This document shows, piece after piece, positions 24,632-33,476 of a stretch of 64,000 nucleotides of DNA. The number at the start of each line of letters is the position of its first letter. The stretch's first letter is position 1. The notes beneath the pieces were generated by a model. The model made no database searches and was not told the origin of the DNA. It saw only the letters and a program-made list of their open reading frames with translations. The stretch is from Streptomyces sp. NBC_01306 (lineage in GTDB: Bacteria > Actinomycetota > Actinomycetes > Streptomycetales > Streptomycetaceae), in the NCBI RefSeq assembly GCF_026340465.1, contig NZ_JAPEPC010000001.1, positions 3,064,001 through 3,128,000 of the forward strand, given 5' to 3'. The position numbers and the translations under genes are program-made.

Positions 24632-27406
24632 ATGCCTGCCTGCGTCCCCACCCGTACCGAGAACCCTTCCGACTACTCACCCAGCACTCGCGTCCACCCA
24701 TCGCGCAGGCCGCCCCCAGGCGGAGACGGCCATCGCCCCCGCTTCCGGATTTCGGGAGCCGATCTGTCCGCCTCGATCACGGTCTTCCTGATCGCGGTCC
24801 CCATGTCCCTGGGGCTCGCCGTCGCCATCGGCGCCCCCCTCGAAGCCGGGCTGCTCGCAGCGGCCGTCGGCGGCATCGTCGCCGGACTGCTCGGAGGCTC
24901 CGCGCTCCAGGTCAGCGGCCCCTCAGCCGGGCTGACCGTAGTAACGGCCGGACTCATCCAGGACTACGGCTGGCGCACGACCTGCGCCATCACCGTCGCC
25001 GCGGGCCTGCTCCAGCTGGTCCTGGGCTCGCTGCGCACCGCCCGCAGCGCGCTCGCCGTCTCCCCGGCGATCGTGCACGGCACTCTCGCCGGCATCGGTG
25101 TCGCCATCGCGCTCGCCCAACTCCATATCGTGCTCGGCGGTACACCCCAGAGTTCGGCCGTCGCCAATGCCCTTGCCCTGCCCGGGCAATTCGCCCGCGT
25201 CGCTCCGGCCGCACCGCTGATCGGCCTGCTCACCATCGCCGTACTGGTGCTGTGGCCGCGGATCCCCGGTCGAGCGGGACGGGCGCTGCGCAGAATCCCC
25301 GCAGCCCTTGCCTCGGTCGCGGCGGCCACCGCGCTGGCCGCCGTCGCCGCGCCCGGTATCGCGCGCGTCGATCTCCCGTCCTGGAAGGCGCACGCTCTGC
25401 CCGAGCTGCCGCATGGTCCGGTACTCGGCCTGCTCGGTGCCGTGTTCACCGTGATGCTGGTGGCGAGTCTTGAGTCGCTGCTGTCGGCAATGGCCGTGGA
25501 CAAGCTGACCGCTGACCGCCCCGGAGGTACCGGCAGACGCGCCGACCTCGACCGCGAACTGCGCGGTCAGGGCATCGCCAACACCGTGTCCGGGCTGCTC
25601 GGCGGCTTGCCGGTGTCCGGCGGAGCGGTGCGCGGCACCGCGAATGTCCGGGCGGGAGCCACCGGCCGGACCTCCACCGTGCTGCACGGCGTGTGGATGC
25701 TGCTCGCCGCAGGACTGCTGGTCGGCGTCCTGGAATGGATGCCGCTGGCCGCGCTGGCCGCTCTCGTCATGGTGGTCGGCCTCCAGATGGTGAGTTACGC
25801 GCACATCCGCAACGTCCACCGGCACCGGGAGTTCCCGGCGTACGGGGCAACGGTCGCCGGTGTCGTGGGCTTCGGTGTACTGGAGGGGGTCACGGTCGGA
25901 ATCGCCGTCGCGGTCGGCACCGCCCTGCACCGGCTGACCAGGACCCGGATCACTCTTCATGACGACAGTGGCACCCATCGGCTGCGGGCACGCGGGCAGT
26001 TGACGTTTCTGGCCGTGCCCCGCCTGAGCCGGACACTCGGGCAGATCCCGCCCGGGGCGAACGCGGTGGTGGAGCTGGACGGTTCGTTCATGGACCACGC
26101 GGCGTACGAGACGCTCCAGCACTGGCAGGAGGCGCATGTCGCCCAGGGCGGCACAGTCGATGTGACAGGCAGGACAGGCAGGACAGGCAGGACAGGCAGC
26201 CGGATCGTCGAGCCGACTTCCGCAGCCCACACCTGCTGCCGCCCCTGGACGCCCTGGCGCAACCACCACTGCGATGACCGCGCGCTCGACTCGGCGGGCA
26301 CCGGCGGCCCGGCCTCCGTGGCCGGCCCACCCGACTCCGGCTCGCCCGACTCCGGCTCGCCCGACTCCGACTCCGACTCCGACCCCGCCCCTCAGTCCGG
26401 CCCCGGGTCTGCCCTTCTCAGTACAACGTCCCGCTCAGCAGCACCGCGTACCGCAGTACATCCAGTCACCACGCCGGAGAAGACGATGCCCCACGCCACC
26501 ACCCCAATCGCCCATGAACCCCACTCCCCCGCGGTCCAGGACGGCACCTCCGCCACTGCGTCCGCCCCGCCCGTCACGCCCATCGCGCCCGTCACGCCTG
26601 TCACGCCCGTCACGCCCGCGGCGTCCGCCGCGTCCCAGCGGCCGGGGAGCCGTCAACTGGCCAGCGGCCTGAGCTCGTTCCAGCGTGATACCGCTCCCCT
26701 CGTGCGGGACGAGCTGGCGCGTCTCGCCCGGGAGGGCCAGCAGCCTTCGCAGCTCTTTCTCACCTGCGCCGATTCCCGGCTGGTGACCAGCATGATCACA
26801 TCGAGCGGTCCCGGGGATCTGTTCACCGTGCGGAACGTGGGCAATTTCGTACCGCTGCCCGGCGCGGAGGCTTCCGACGACTCGGTGGCGGCTGCGATCG
26901 AGTACGCGGTCGACATCCTGAGAGTCGAGTCGATCACTGTCTGCGGACACTCCGGCTGCGGTGCCATGACCGCACTCCTGAACGACCCACCAGACGCCCC
27001 CTCCAACCCTGCTGGCACCTCCACCTCCACCTCCACCTCCACCTCCACCTCCACCCCTGCTGGCACCTCCACCTCCACCCCCACCTCCACCTCCAGCGCG
27101 GCGAGCACACCTCTGCGGCGATGGTTGCGGCATGGGCAGCCCAGTCTGGACCGGATGCTGAGCCGTCATCACTCCTGGGCGCGGATCTCCGGGCGGATGC
27201 CGGCCGACGCGGTGGAGCAGCTCTGCCTGACCAATGTGATCCAGCAGCTGGAGCATTTGAGGGCGCACGAATCGGTGGCGCGCCGGCTCGCGGAAGGCAC
27301 GCTGGAGCTGCACGGCATGTACTTCCACGTCGGCGAGGCTCAGGCGTATCTGCTCACCGACTCTCACGAGCTGGACGGAGTCTTCGCCCAGGTGGCTCCC
27401 GCCTGA
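24632..27406 (+). CDS. SulP-family anion transporter fused to beta-carbonic anhydrase
   Basis: A 924-aa fusion. Residues about 40-430 form a SulP transporter (ISGADLSASITVFLIAVPMSLG, then QVSGPSAGLTVV and GGLPVSGGAVRGTANVRAG), followed by a short STAS-like segment. From about 680 there is a beta-carbonic anhydrase with zinc-site sequences LTCADSRL (about 712) and CGHSGCGAM (about 770). Such fusions are thought to take up bicarbonate or sulfate and interconvert CO2 and HCO3-. The linker (510-650) is low complexity, and a Thr-Ser repeat of about 30 residues is inserted inside the anhydrase domain right after the second zinc motif. ATG at 24632 fits better than a TTG at 24593. Confidence 0.92.
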   Translation: MPACVPTRTENPSDYSPSTRVHPSRRPPPGGDGHRPRFRISGADLSASITVFLIAVPMSLGLAVAIGAPLEAGLLAAAVGGIVAGLLGGSALQVSGPSAGLTVVTAGLIQDYGWRTTCAITVAAGLLQLVLGSLRTARSALAVSPAIVHGTLAGIGVAIALAQLHIVLGGTPQSSAVANALALPGQFARVAPAAPLIGLLTIAVLVLWPRIPGRAGRALRRIPAALASVAAATALAAVAAPGIARVDLPSWKAHALPELPHGPVLGLLGAVFTVMLVASLESLLSAMAVDKLTADRPGGTGRRADLDRELRGQGIANTVSGLLGGLPVSGGAVRGTANVRAGATGRTSTVLHGVWMLLAAGLLVGVLEWMPLAALAALVMVVGLQMVSYAHIRNVHRHREFPAYGATVAGVVGFGVLEGVTVGIAVAVGTALHRLTRTRITLHDDSGTHRLRARGQLTFLAVPRLSRTLGQIPPGANAVVELDGSFMDHAAYETLQHWQEAHVAQGGTVDVTGRTGRTGRTGSRIVEPTSAAHTCCRPWTPWRNHHCDDRALDSAGTGGPASVAGPPDSGSPDSGSPDSDSDSDPAPQSGPGSALLSTTSRSAAPRTAVHPVTTPEKTMPHATTPIAHEPHSPAVQDGTSATASAPPVTPIAPVTPVTPVTPAASAASQRPGSRQLASGLSSFQRDTAPLVRDELARLAREGQQPSQLFLTCADSRLVTSMITSSGPGDLFTVRNVGNFVPLPGAEASDDSVAAAIEYAVDILRVESITVCGHSGCGAMTALLNDPPDAPSNPAGTSTSTSTSTSTSTPAGTSTSTPTSTSSAASTPLRRWLRHGQPSLDRMLSRHHSWARISGRMPADAVEQLCLTNVIQQLEHLRAHESVARRLAEGTLELHGMYFHVGEAQAYLLTDSHELDGVFAQVAPA
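26164..26199. repeat. Four perfect 9-bp GACAGGCAG repeats in the SulP-CA linker
   Basis: Perfect tandem copies of GACAGGCAG encode the repeated tripeptide GRT. Further repeats CCCGACTCCGGCTCG (about 26328-26385) encode PDSGSPDSGS, and GTCACGCC units (about 26572-26620) encode TPVTPV. Confidence 0.9.
27018..27093. repeat. CCTCCA repeat inside the carbonic anhydrase domain
   Basis: About 12 copies of the 6-bp unit CCTCCA, interrupted twice by CCCCTGCTGG-type sequence, encode (ST)n. Frame is preserved by whole-unit changes. Confidence 0.9.
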
Positions 27407-27661
27407 CGGGTTTTGTGTGTGATGTGCCACTGGATCTCCTCCCGGCCCATATGGCCCACAAACACCCGTAACCGTTCCTGATCGCGCACGCCCCGCCGAA
27501 GAGCCGCCGCAGAACCCCTCAGAACCGCACCGGAAGGAACCTCTGCCTGCTCCCAGCCATAGAGGTCTAAACCAATTGATTCGCGTGAGCCCTTGTCAGA
27601 GTGGCTTACGGGCTGATGAGCTATGAGCTGGGACACAAGGCTTTGTCGAAAGGGCGATCTC

Positions 27662-29617
27662 GTGAGCAACGAAAGCTTGGCCAACCTGCTCAAGGAGGAG
27701 CGACGCTTCGCGCCGCCCACCGAGCTGGCCGCGAACGCCAACGTCACAGCGGCGGCGTACGAGCAGGCGGCAGCGGACCGGCTGGGCTTCTGGGCCGAGC
27801 AGGCCCGGCGGCTGACCTGGGCCACCGAGCCCACCGAGACGCTCGACTGGTCGAACCCGCCGTTCGCGAAGTGGTTCGCCGACGGTGAGCTCAACGTCGC
27901 GTACAACTGCGTGGACCGGCACGTCGAGGCCGGCAACGGCGACCGCGTCGCCATCCACTTCGAAGGTGAGCCCGGAGACAGCCGGTCGATCACCTACGCG
28001 CAGCTCAAGGACGAGGTGTCGCAGGCCGCGAACGCCCTCGCCGAGTTGGGCGTCGTCAAGGGCGACCGGGTCGCCGTCTACATGCCGATGATCGCCGAAG
28101 CCGTCGTGGCGATGCTCGCCTGCGCCCGGGTCGGCGCCGCGCACTCGGTGGTCTTCGGCGGCTTCTCCGCCGACGCCGTCGCCTCCCGCATCCAGGACGC
28201 CGACGCCAAGCTCGTCATCACCGCCGACGGCGGTTACCGGCGCGGCAAGCCGTCCGCGCTCAAGCCCGCGATCGACGAGGCCGTGGCGAAGTGCCCGCAG
28301 GTCGAGCACGTCCTCGTGGTCCGGCGCACCGGCCAGGACACGGCGTGGACCGAGGGCCGGGACGTCTGGTGGGACGAGTTCGTGGGGCGCCAGTCCACCG
28401 AGCACACCCCCGAGGCGTTCGGCGCCGAGCACCCGCTGTTCATCCTCTACACCTCGGGCACGACGGGTAAGCCGAAGGGCATCCTGCACACGTCCGGCGG
28501 CTATCTCACCCAGGCGGCGTACACCCACCACGCGGTCTTCGACCTCAAGCCGGAGACGGACGTCTACTGGTGCACGGCCGACATCGGCTGGGTGACCGGC
28601 CACTCGTACATCACGTACGGACCGCTGGCCAACGGCGCGACCCAGGTGATCTACGAGGGCACCCCGGACACCCCGCACCAGGGCCGGTTCTGGGAGATCG
28701 TCCAGAAGTACGGCGTCTCGATCCTCTACACGGCGCCGACCGCGATCCGTACGTTCATGAAGTGGGGAGACGACATCCCCGCCAAGTTCGACCTGTCCTC
28801 GCTGCGGGTCCTCGGGTCGGTCGGTGAGCCGATCAACCCCGAGGCCTGGATGTGGTACCGGAAGAACATCGGCGCCGACAAGTGCCCGATCGTGGACACC
28901 TGGTGGCAGACCGAGACCGGCGCGATGATGATCTCGCCGCTGCCCGGAGTGACCGAGACCAAGCCGGGATCCGCGCAGCGCGCGCTGCCAGGCATCTCAG
29001 CGACGGTCGTCGACGACGAGGCGCGCGAGGTACCGGACGGAGGCGGCGGCTATCTGGTCATCACCGAGCCGTGGCCCTCGATGCTCCGCACGGTCTGGGG
29101 CGACGACCAGCGCTTCATCGACACCTACTGGTCGCGTTTCGAGGGCAAGTACTTCGCGGGCGACGGTGCGAAGAAGGACACGGACGGCGACCTCTGGCTG
29201 CTCGGCCGGGTGGACGACGTGATGCTGGTGTCCGGGCACAACATCTCGACCACCGAGGTCGAGTCGGCGCTCGTCTCGCACCCGGCCGTCGCCGAAGCAG
29301 CGGTCGTGGGCGCAGCCGACGAGACGACAGGTCAGTCGATCGTCGCCTTCGTGATCCTGCGGGGCACGGCGGAGGAGTCGGCGGACCTCTCGGCGGAGCT
29401 GCGCAACCACGTGGGCGCGGTGCTGGGGCCGATCGCCAAGCCGAAGCGGGTCCTGCCGGTGGCCGAGCTGCCCAAGACCCGGTCCGGGAAGATCATGCGG
29501 CGTCTGCTGCGTGACATCGCGGAGGACCGCGAGCTGGGTGACGTCTCCACGCTCACCGACGCCTCGGTGATGGGCCTGATCCAGACGAAGCTGCCGAGCG
29601 CCTCCAGCGAGGACTGA
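27662..29617 (+). CDS. acsA: Acetyl-CoA synthetase
   Basis: A 651-aa AMP-forming acetate-CoA ligase, which converts acetate, ATP and CoA to acetyl-CoA, AMP and PPi. The P-loop-like motif [11 protein letters not shown] is near 263, the acetate pocket region [10 protein letters not shown] near 412, the motif [10 protein letters not shown] near 497 and the C-terminal RSGKIMRR holds the lysine (Lys610) that Pat/GNAT enzymes acetylate to switch the enzyme off. GTG at 27662 has AAGGG eight bases upstream; an upstream frame start at 27623 is less likely. It is monocistronic, with a hairpin about 160 bp downstream. It corresponds to S. coelicolor SCO3563. Confidence 0.97.
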   Translation: MSNESLANLLKEERRFAPPTELAANANVTAAAYEQAAADRLGFWAEQARRLTWATEPTETLDWSNPPFAKWFADGELNVAYNCVDRHVEAGNGDRVAIHFEGEPGDSRSITYAQLKDEVSQAANALAELGVVKGDRVAVYMPMIAEAVVAMLACARVGAAHSVVFGGFSADAVASRIQDADAKLVITADGGYRRGKPSALKPAIDEAVAKCPQVEHVLVVRRTGQDTAWTEGRDVWWDEFVGRQSTEHTPEAFGAEHPLFILYTSGTTGKPKGILHTSGGYLTQAAYTHHAVFDLKPETDVYWCTADIGWVTGHSYITYGPLANGATQVIYEGTPDTPHQGRFWEIVQKYGVSILYTAPTAIRTFMKWGDDIPAKFDLSSLRVLGSVGEPINPEAWMWYRKNIGADKCPIVDTWWQTETGAMMISPLPGVTETKPGSAQRALPGISATVVDDEAREVPDGGGGYLVITEPWPSMLRTVWGDDQRFIDTYWSRFEGKYFAGDGAKKDTDGDLWLLGRVDDVMLVSGHNISTTEVESALVSHPAVAEAAVVGAADETTGQSIVAFVILRGTAEESADLSAELRNHVGAVLGPIAKPKRVLPVAELPKTRSGKIMRRLLRDIAEDRELGDVSTLTDASVMGLIQTKLPSASSED

Positions 29618-30015
29618 GCCGGAGCCCGGGGACAGAGCCAGTTCGGCGTTGGTTCAACTCAACGTTGGTTCAACGCAACAGGGCCCGGGAGCAGCACAGC
29701 AGCAGGACGAGCAGGACAGCAGGACCCTCAGCAGCGCGCGTAGCAGTGTGAGTACGGGCCGGCAGGGGGCAGCGGAGCGCCGGACGGGCTTGATATGCCC
29801 GTCCGGCGTTCTGTCCGTAAGGTGACGAAGAGACGATCACCGGATGCTCCCTGCCACCCCGCCGAGCCGCCCCGCCTCTGGGCCTCTGGAACAGACCGCC
29901 CTCAGCCCAGCCCCGCCTCGGATAACGTAGAGGCAGACGAAAAAGGTAAACGGGTGCGCCGGGAAGTCTGGTCGGCATGTGTTCTGTGCTGTCCACCTGA
30001 CCGGAGGTCCCCCGC
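29618..30015 (+). other. Gap between acsA and nhaA: repeats, terminator, promoter
   Basis: Starts with AACTCAACGTTGGTTCAAC direct repeats and CAGCAGGACGAGCAGGACAGCAGGA repeats (29640-29725), then a hairpin (29778-29808). The region 29900-29990 holds AT-richer sequence, including GATAACGTAGAGGC and AAAAAGGTAAACGG, suitable for an nhaA promoter. No gene seen. Confidence 0.5.
29778..29808 (+). terminator. Likely acsA terminator
   Basis: Perfect 12-bp stem CGCCGGACGGGC / GCCCGTCCGGCG with TTGATAT loop, followed by TTCTGTCC. Confidence 0.75.
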
Positions 30016-31500
30016 GTGACCGCGCCCGCCCCGAAGCCCGAGCCCGAGCCCGATTCGAAGAACCAGCCCGAGCCGCAGGACCAGCCAGCGTCGCAGGACC
30101 CATCAGCGTCGCAGCGCTCAGGGCCCACGTCGTTCCTGGGGCGGCTCCCGCTCCCCGAACGGACCTATCTCGCTGACGCACTGCGTGCCGAGACGGTCGG
30201 AGGCCTGCTCCTCCTCGTCGCCGCCATTGCCGCCCTCGTCTGGGCGAACACCCCGTTGAGCAGCAGTTACGCCACTGTCAGCCACTTCCATCTGGGGCCG
30301 GGCGCCATCGGTCTGCACCTCTCCGTCCAGCACTGGGCGGCCGACGGGCTGATCGCCGTCTTCTTCTTCGTCGCCGGGATCGAGCTGAAGCGCGAGATGG
30401 TCGCGGGTGAGCTGCGCGATCCGAAAGCCGCCGCGCTGCCGGTCATCGCGGCGGTGTGCGGGATGGCGGTACCGGCGCTGGTGTACGCGCTGGTCAACGT
30501 CGTCGGCGGCGGTTCGCTGGGCGGCTGGGCCGTGCCGACCGCCACCGACATCGCCTTCGCGCTCGCCGTCCTCGCGGTCATCGGGACCTCGCTCCCCTCC
30601 GCCCTGCGCGCCTTCCTGCTCACGCTGGCCGTCGTCGACGACCTCTTCGCGATTCTGATCATCGCGGTGTTCTTCACCAGCGACATCAACTTCGCGGCGC
30701 TCGGCGGTGCGGTGGCCGGGCTGGCCGTCTTCTGGCTGCTGCTGCGCTTCGACGTACACGGCTGGTACATCTACGTCCCGCTCGGACTGGTCATCTGGGG
30801 GCTGATGTACAACAGCGGCGTGCACGCCACCATCGCCGGTGTCGCCATGGGGCTGATGCTCCGCTGCACCCGCCGCGAGGGGGAGCGGTACTCCCCGGGA
30901 GAGCACATCGAGCATCTGGTGCGGCCGTTCTCGGCGGGCCTCGCCGTACCGCTGTTCGCGCTGTTCTCCGCCGGGGTCTCGGTGTCCGGCCGGGCGCTCG
31001 CCGACGTGTTCAGCAGGCCGGAGACGCTGGGCGTCGTCCTGGGCCTGGTCGTCGGCAAGGCGGTCGGCATCTTCGGCGGTACGTGGCTGACCGCCCGCTT
31101 CACCAAGGCCGAGCTCAACAAGGACCTGGCATGGGCCGATGTGTTCGCGGTGGCCTCCCTCGCCGGGATCGGCTTCACCGTCTCGCTCCTCATCGGGGAG
31201 CTGGCCTTCGCCGGGGACCCCACGACGACCGCCGAGATCAAGGCATCGGTGCTGCTGGGCTCGGTGATCGCCGCCGCCCTCTCGTCCGTACTGCTCAGAA
31301 TGCGCGACCGCCGGTACCGGGTCCTGTGCGACGAGGAGGAGCGCGACGAGGACCACGACGGGATCCCCGACATCTACGAGGAGGACGAAGCCGCGCACCA
31401 TCTGCGCATGGCTGCGATCCTTGAGGGGAAGGCGGCCGAGCACCGCCGTCTCGCCGAACGGGCGGGGGCAGCAAGCGAGGATGAGGACCGTCCGGCATGA
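30016..31500 (+). CDS. nhaA: Na+/H+ antiporter NhaA
   Basis: A 494-aa inner-membrane antiporter that exports Na+ in exchange for protons. It has about 12 helices between residues 55 and 435. The ion-binding pair Asp208-Asp209 is in TLAVVDDLFAIL, and the TATDIAFAL helix-break region is at about 175-183. The first 35 residues are Pro/Glu/Gln-rich and the last 60 are acidic and helical (DEEERDEDHDGIPDIYEED), both cytoplasmic and not part of the core. GTG at 30016 with GGAGG eight bases upstream. Downstream is a repeat-rich spacer and then a holin-like membrane gene. Confidence 0.95.
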   Translation: MTAPAPKPEPEPDSKNQPEPQDQPASQDPSASQRSGPTSFLGRLPLPERTYLADALRAETVGGLLLLVAAIAALVWANTPLSSSYATVSHFHLGPGAIGLHLSVQHWAADGLIAVFFFVAGIELKREMVAGELRDPKAAALPVIAAVCGMAVPALVYALVNVVGGGSLGGWAVPTATDIAFALAVLAVIGTSLPSALRAFLLTLAVVDDLFAILIIAVFFTSDINFAALGGAVAGLAVFWLLLRFDVHGWYIYVPLGLVIWGLMYNSGVHATIAGVAMGLMLRCTRREGERYSPGEHIEHLVRPFSAGLAVPLFALFSAGVSVSGRALADVFSRPETLGVVLGLVVGKAVGIFGGTWLTARFTKAELNKDLAWADVFAVASLAGIGFTVSLLIGELAFAGDPTTTAEIKASVLLGSVIAAALSSVLLRMRDRRYRVLCDEEERDEDHDGIPDIYEEDEAAHHLRMAAILEGKAAEHRRLAERAGAASEDEDRPA

Positions 31501-31538
31501 TCTGAAGTCAGATCACTCCGGACAGACCGTTTGTGACG

Positions 31539-31612
31539 ACCGTGCCGACCAGGATGACCGGGACGACCAGGATGACCGGGACGACCGTGCCGACCGGGAC
31601 GACCGGTATGAC
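31539..31612. repeat. GACCAGGATGACCGG tandem repeats after nhaA
   Basis: Imperfect units of 9 and 15 bp (GACCAGGAT, GACCGGGAC, GACCGTGCC) repeat through about 74 bp. If translated they read DDRDDQDDR, but no start signal precedes them. Confidence 0.85.
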
Positions 31613-31707
31613 ACACACGGCGACGCACTCGGCGACGCCCATGACGATGCCGCGCGGATGACCGCTCGTACAGACGAACGCTCGCGCAAGAGAAGAGGGA
31701 TTCAGCG

Positions 31708-32226
31708 ATGAGCCACCCCAGCAGCCCGGCCGGCACCGCCGACCGCAGTCTCGGTCAGCTGGTTGCCTCGGCGACCGCCGAGATGTCCGCCCTGGTGCAC
31801 GATGAAATCGCCCTGGCCAAGGCCGAGCTCCGCCAGGACGTCAAGCGGGGCGCCGTCGGCAGCGGCGCGTTCATGGCGGCCGGGATCGTGCTCCTCTTCT
31901 CCCTGCCGATGCTGAGCTTCGCCCTCGCCTACGGCATCCGGACCTGGAGCCACTGGAACCTGGCGATCTGCTTCGTCCTGTCCTTCGCCGCGAATGTGCT
32001 GGTGGCCCTGATCCTCGGGCTGATCGGGATGGTCTTCTTCAAGAAGGCAAAGAAGGGCAAGGGCCCGCAGAAGGTCGTCGCATCCGCCAAGGAGACGGCG
32101 GCTGTCATCCAGGGCGTCAGGCCGCACCCCCGCCCGTCCCTCGACAAGGCGGCCGTGCTGGTCCCCGCGGATGCCCCCCTCGCGGTCATCGGCGAGCCGT
32201 CAGCTGTGGCACGCTCGTCGGCATGA
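31708..32226 (+). CDS. Holin-superfamily-III-like membrane protein
   Basis: A 172-aa protein of the actinobacterial phage-holin-like family (DUF1469 type). An amphipathic N-terminal helix (about 12-50, LVASATAEMSALVHDEIALAK) is followed by two membrane helices (about 52-75 and 84-112), then a Lys-rich segment FFKKAKKGKGPQK and a disordered tail. Despite the name, these are widespread chromosomal proteins in actinobacteria and no phage gene is near. ATG at 31708 has AAGAGGGA seven bases upstream. It overlaps the next gene as ATGA, so the two are translationally coupled. Function unknown. Confidence 0.85.
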   Translation: MSHPSSPAGTADRSLGQLVASATAEMSALVHDEIALAKAELRQDVKRGAVGSGAFMAAGIVLLFSLPMLSFALAYGIRTWSHWNLAICFVLSFAANVLVALILGLIGMVFFKKAKKGKGPQKVVASAKETAAVIQGVRPHPRPSLDKAAVLVPADAPLAVIGEPSAVARSSA

Positions 32227-33149
32227 CCGCTTCTGCCGAAATGGGCTCCGTTGTACGGATCAACGGGCCCTGGACCCACCGCGATGTCGCCGCGAACGGC
32301 GCGCGCTTCCACATCACGGAGGCCGGTGACGGGCCACTGGTGCTGCTGTTGCACGGCTTTCCGCAGTTCTGGTGGACCTGGCGTCATCAGCTGACCGCGC
32401 TCGCCGACGCCGGTTTCCGGGCCGTCGCGATGGATCTGCGGGGCGTGGGCGGCAGCGACCGCACGCCCAGGGGGTACGACCCCGCCAACCTGGCCCTCGA
32501 CGTCACCGGAGTGATCCGCTCCCTCGGGGAGCCGGACGCCGCGCTCGTCGGGCACGACCTGGGCGGATATCTGGCGTGGACGGCGGCCGTGATGCGGCCC
32601 AAGCTGGTGCGCAGGCTCGCCGTGTCCTCGATGCCGCACCCCCGCCGCTGGCGCTCGGCGATGCTCTCCGACTTCTCGCAGTCCCGGGCCGGTTCATATG
32701 TCTGGGGCTTCCAGCGGCCGTGGCTGCCGGAGCGGCAGCTCGTCGCCGACGACGCGGCGCTGGTCGGTGAGCTGGTACGCGAATGGTCCGGGCCCGTCCG
32801 GCCGGACGAGGACGCCGTGGAGATGTACCGGCGCGCCATGTCGATCCCGTCCACGGCGCACTGCTCCATCGAGCCGTACCGCTGGATGGTGCGGTCGCTG
32901 GCGCGGCCTGACGGCATTCAGTTCAACCGCCGGATGAAGCGTCCGGTGCGGGTGCCGACACTGCATCTGCACGGATCGCTCGACCCGGTAATGCGCACCC
33001 GCAGCGCGGCGGGGTCGGGGCAGTACGTCGAAGCGCCGTACCGCTGGCGGCTGTTCGACGGCCTTGGACACTTTCCCCAGGAGGAGGACCCCGAGGCGTT
33101 CTCGGCGGAGCTCATCAACTGGCTGAAGGACCCCGAGCCCGACCGCTGA
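32223..33149 (+). CDS. Alpha/beta hydrolase, epoxide-hydrolase-like
   Basis: A 308-aa alpha/beta hydrolase. The oxyanion-hole motif HGFPQFWWTW is at 44-53, nucleophile Asp112 in GHDLGG, and the catalytic His in GLGHFPQEE near 282. Asp rather than Ser at the nucleophile elbow, with HGxP, is the pattern of epoxide hydrolases and haloalkane dehalogenases. A cap domain lies at about 145-235. The substrate is unknown. The start overlaps the holin-like gene by 4 bp. Confidence 0.9.
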   Translation: MTASAEMGSVVRINGPWTHRDVAANGARFHITEAGDGPLVLLLHGFPQFWWTWRHQLTALADAGFRAVAMDLRGVGGSDRTPRGYDPANLALDVTGVIRSLGEPDAALVGHDLGGYLAWTAAVMRPKLVRRLAVSSMPHPRRWRSAMLSDFSQSRAGSYVWGFQRPWLPERQLVADDAALVGELVREWSGPVRPDEDAVEMYRRAMSIPSTAHCSIEPYRWMVRSLARPDGIQFNRRMKRPVRVPTLHLHGSLDPVMRTRSAAGSGQYVEAPYRWRLFDGLGHFPQEEDPEAFSAELINWLKDPEPDR

Positions 33150-33278
33150 CCTCAGCCCGGCCTCGCCCGCGACCGTACGGGAACGCTTGTCCTACGAACA
33201 GCCAAATGCCTGACGCATAGGCCAATTGGCCCCGTGGGACGCGATTACCGACCATGAGGCACGGGCAAACACGGTGGT

Positions 33279-33461
33279 ATGGGCTGGACGCACGACTACG
33301 GTGACGCAGCACGCAACCGCCGCTCGGCCACAGGCCTGAGCACATACGAGAGGGGCGGATCACACGACGGGGAGGACGACGATCCACGTCTCGGTATTCC
33401 GCGCATCATCCGCCGCCGGGCCCGCTGGGTGTCGGCGCGGTTACGCCACTCCAGGCCGTGA
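33279..33461 (+). CDS. Small basic/acidic hypothetical protein (uncertain)
   Basis: A 60-codon frame beginning MGWTHDYGDAARNRR, with an acidic middle (HDGEDDDPRLG) and a basic, helix-prone end (IIRRRARW). It fills a gap between converging genes and does not overlap another gene. GGTGG just before the ATG is a weak ribosome site. Composition looks protein-like, but I cannot name a family, and a chance frame remains possible. Confidence 0.4.
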   Translation: MGWTHDYGDAARNRRSATGLSTYERGGSHDGEDDDPRLGIPRIIRRRARWVSARLRHSRP

Positions 33462-33476
33462 GCGGACGCTCAGCGC

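Noticed and set aside
31539..31612. CRISPR-like array suspected in the GACCAGGATGACCGG tract
   Set aside because: Units are 9-15 bp without unique spacers. It is a simple tandem repeat, and no array with 25-40 bp repeats occurs in the window.
31708..32226. Prophage suspected from the holin-like gene
   Set aside because: No lysin, structural or integrase gene nearby. This membrane family is chromosomal in actinobacteria and the gene is coupled to a hydrolase.
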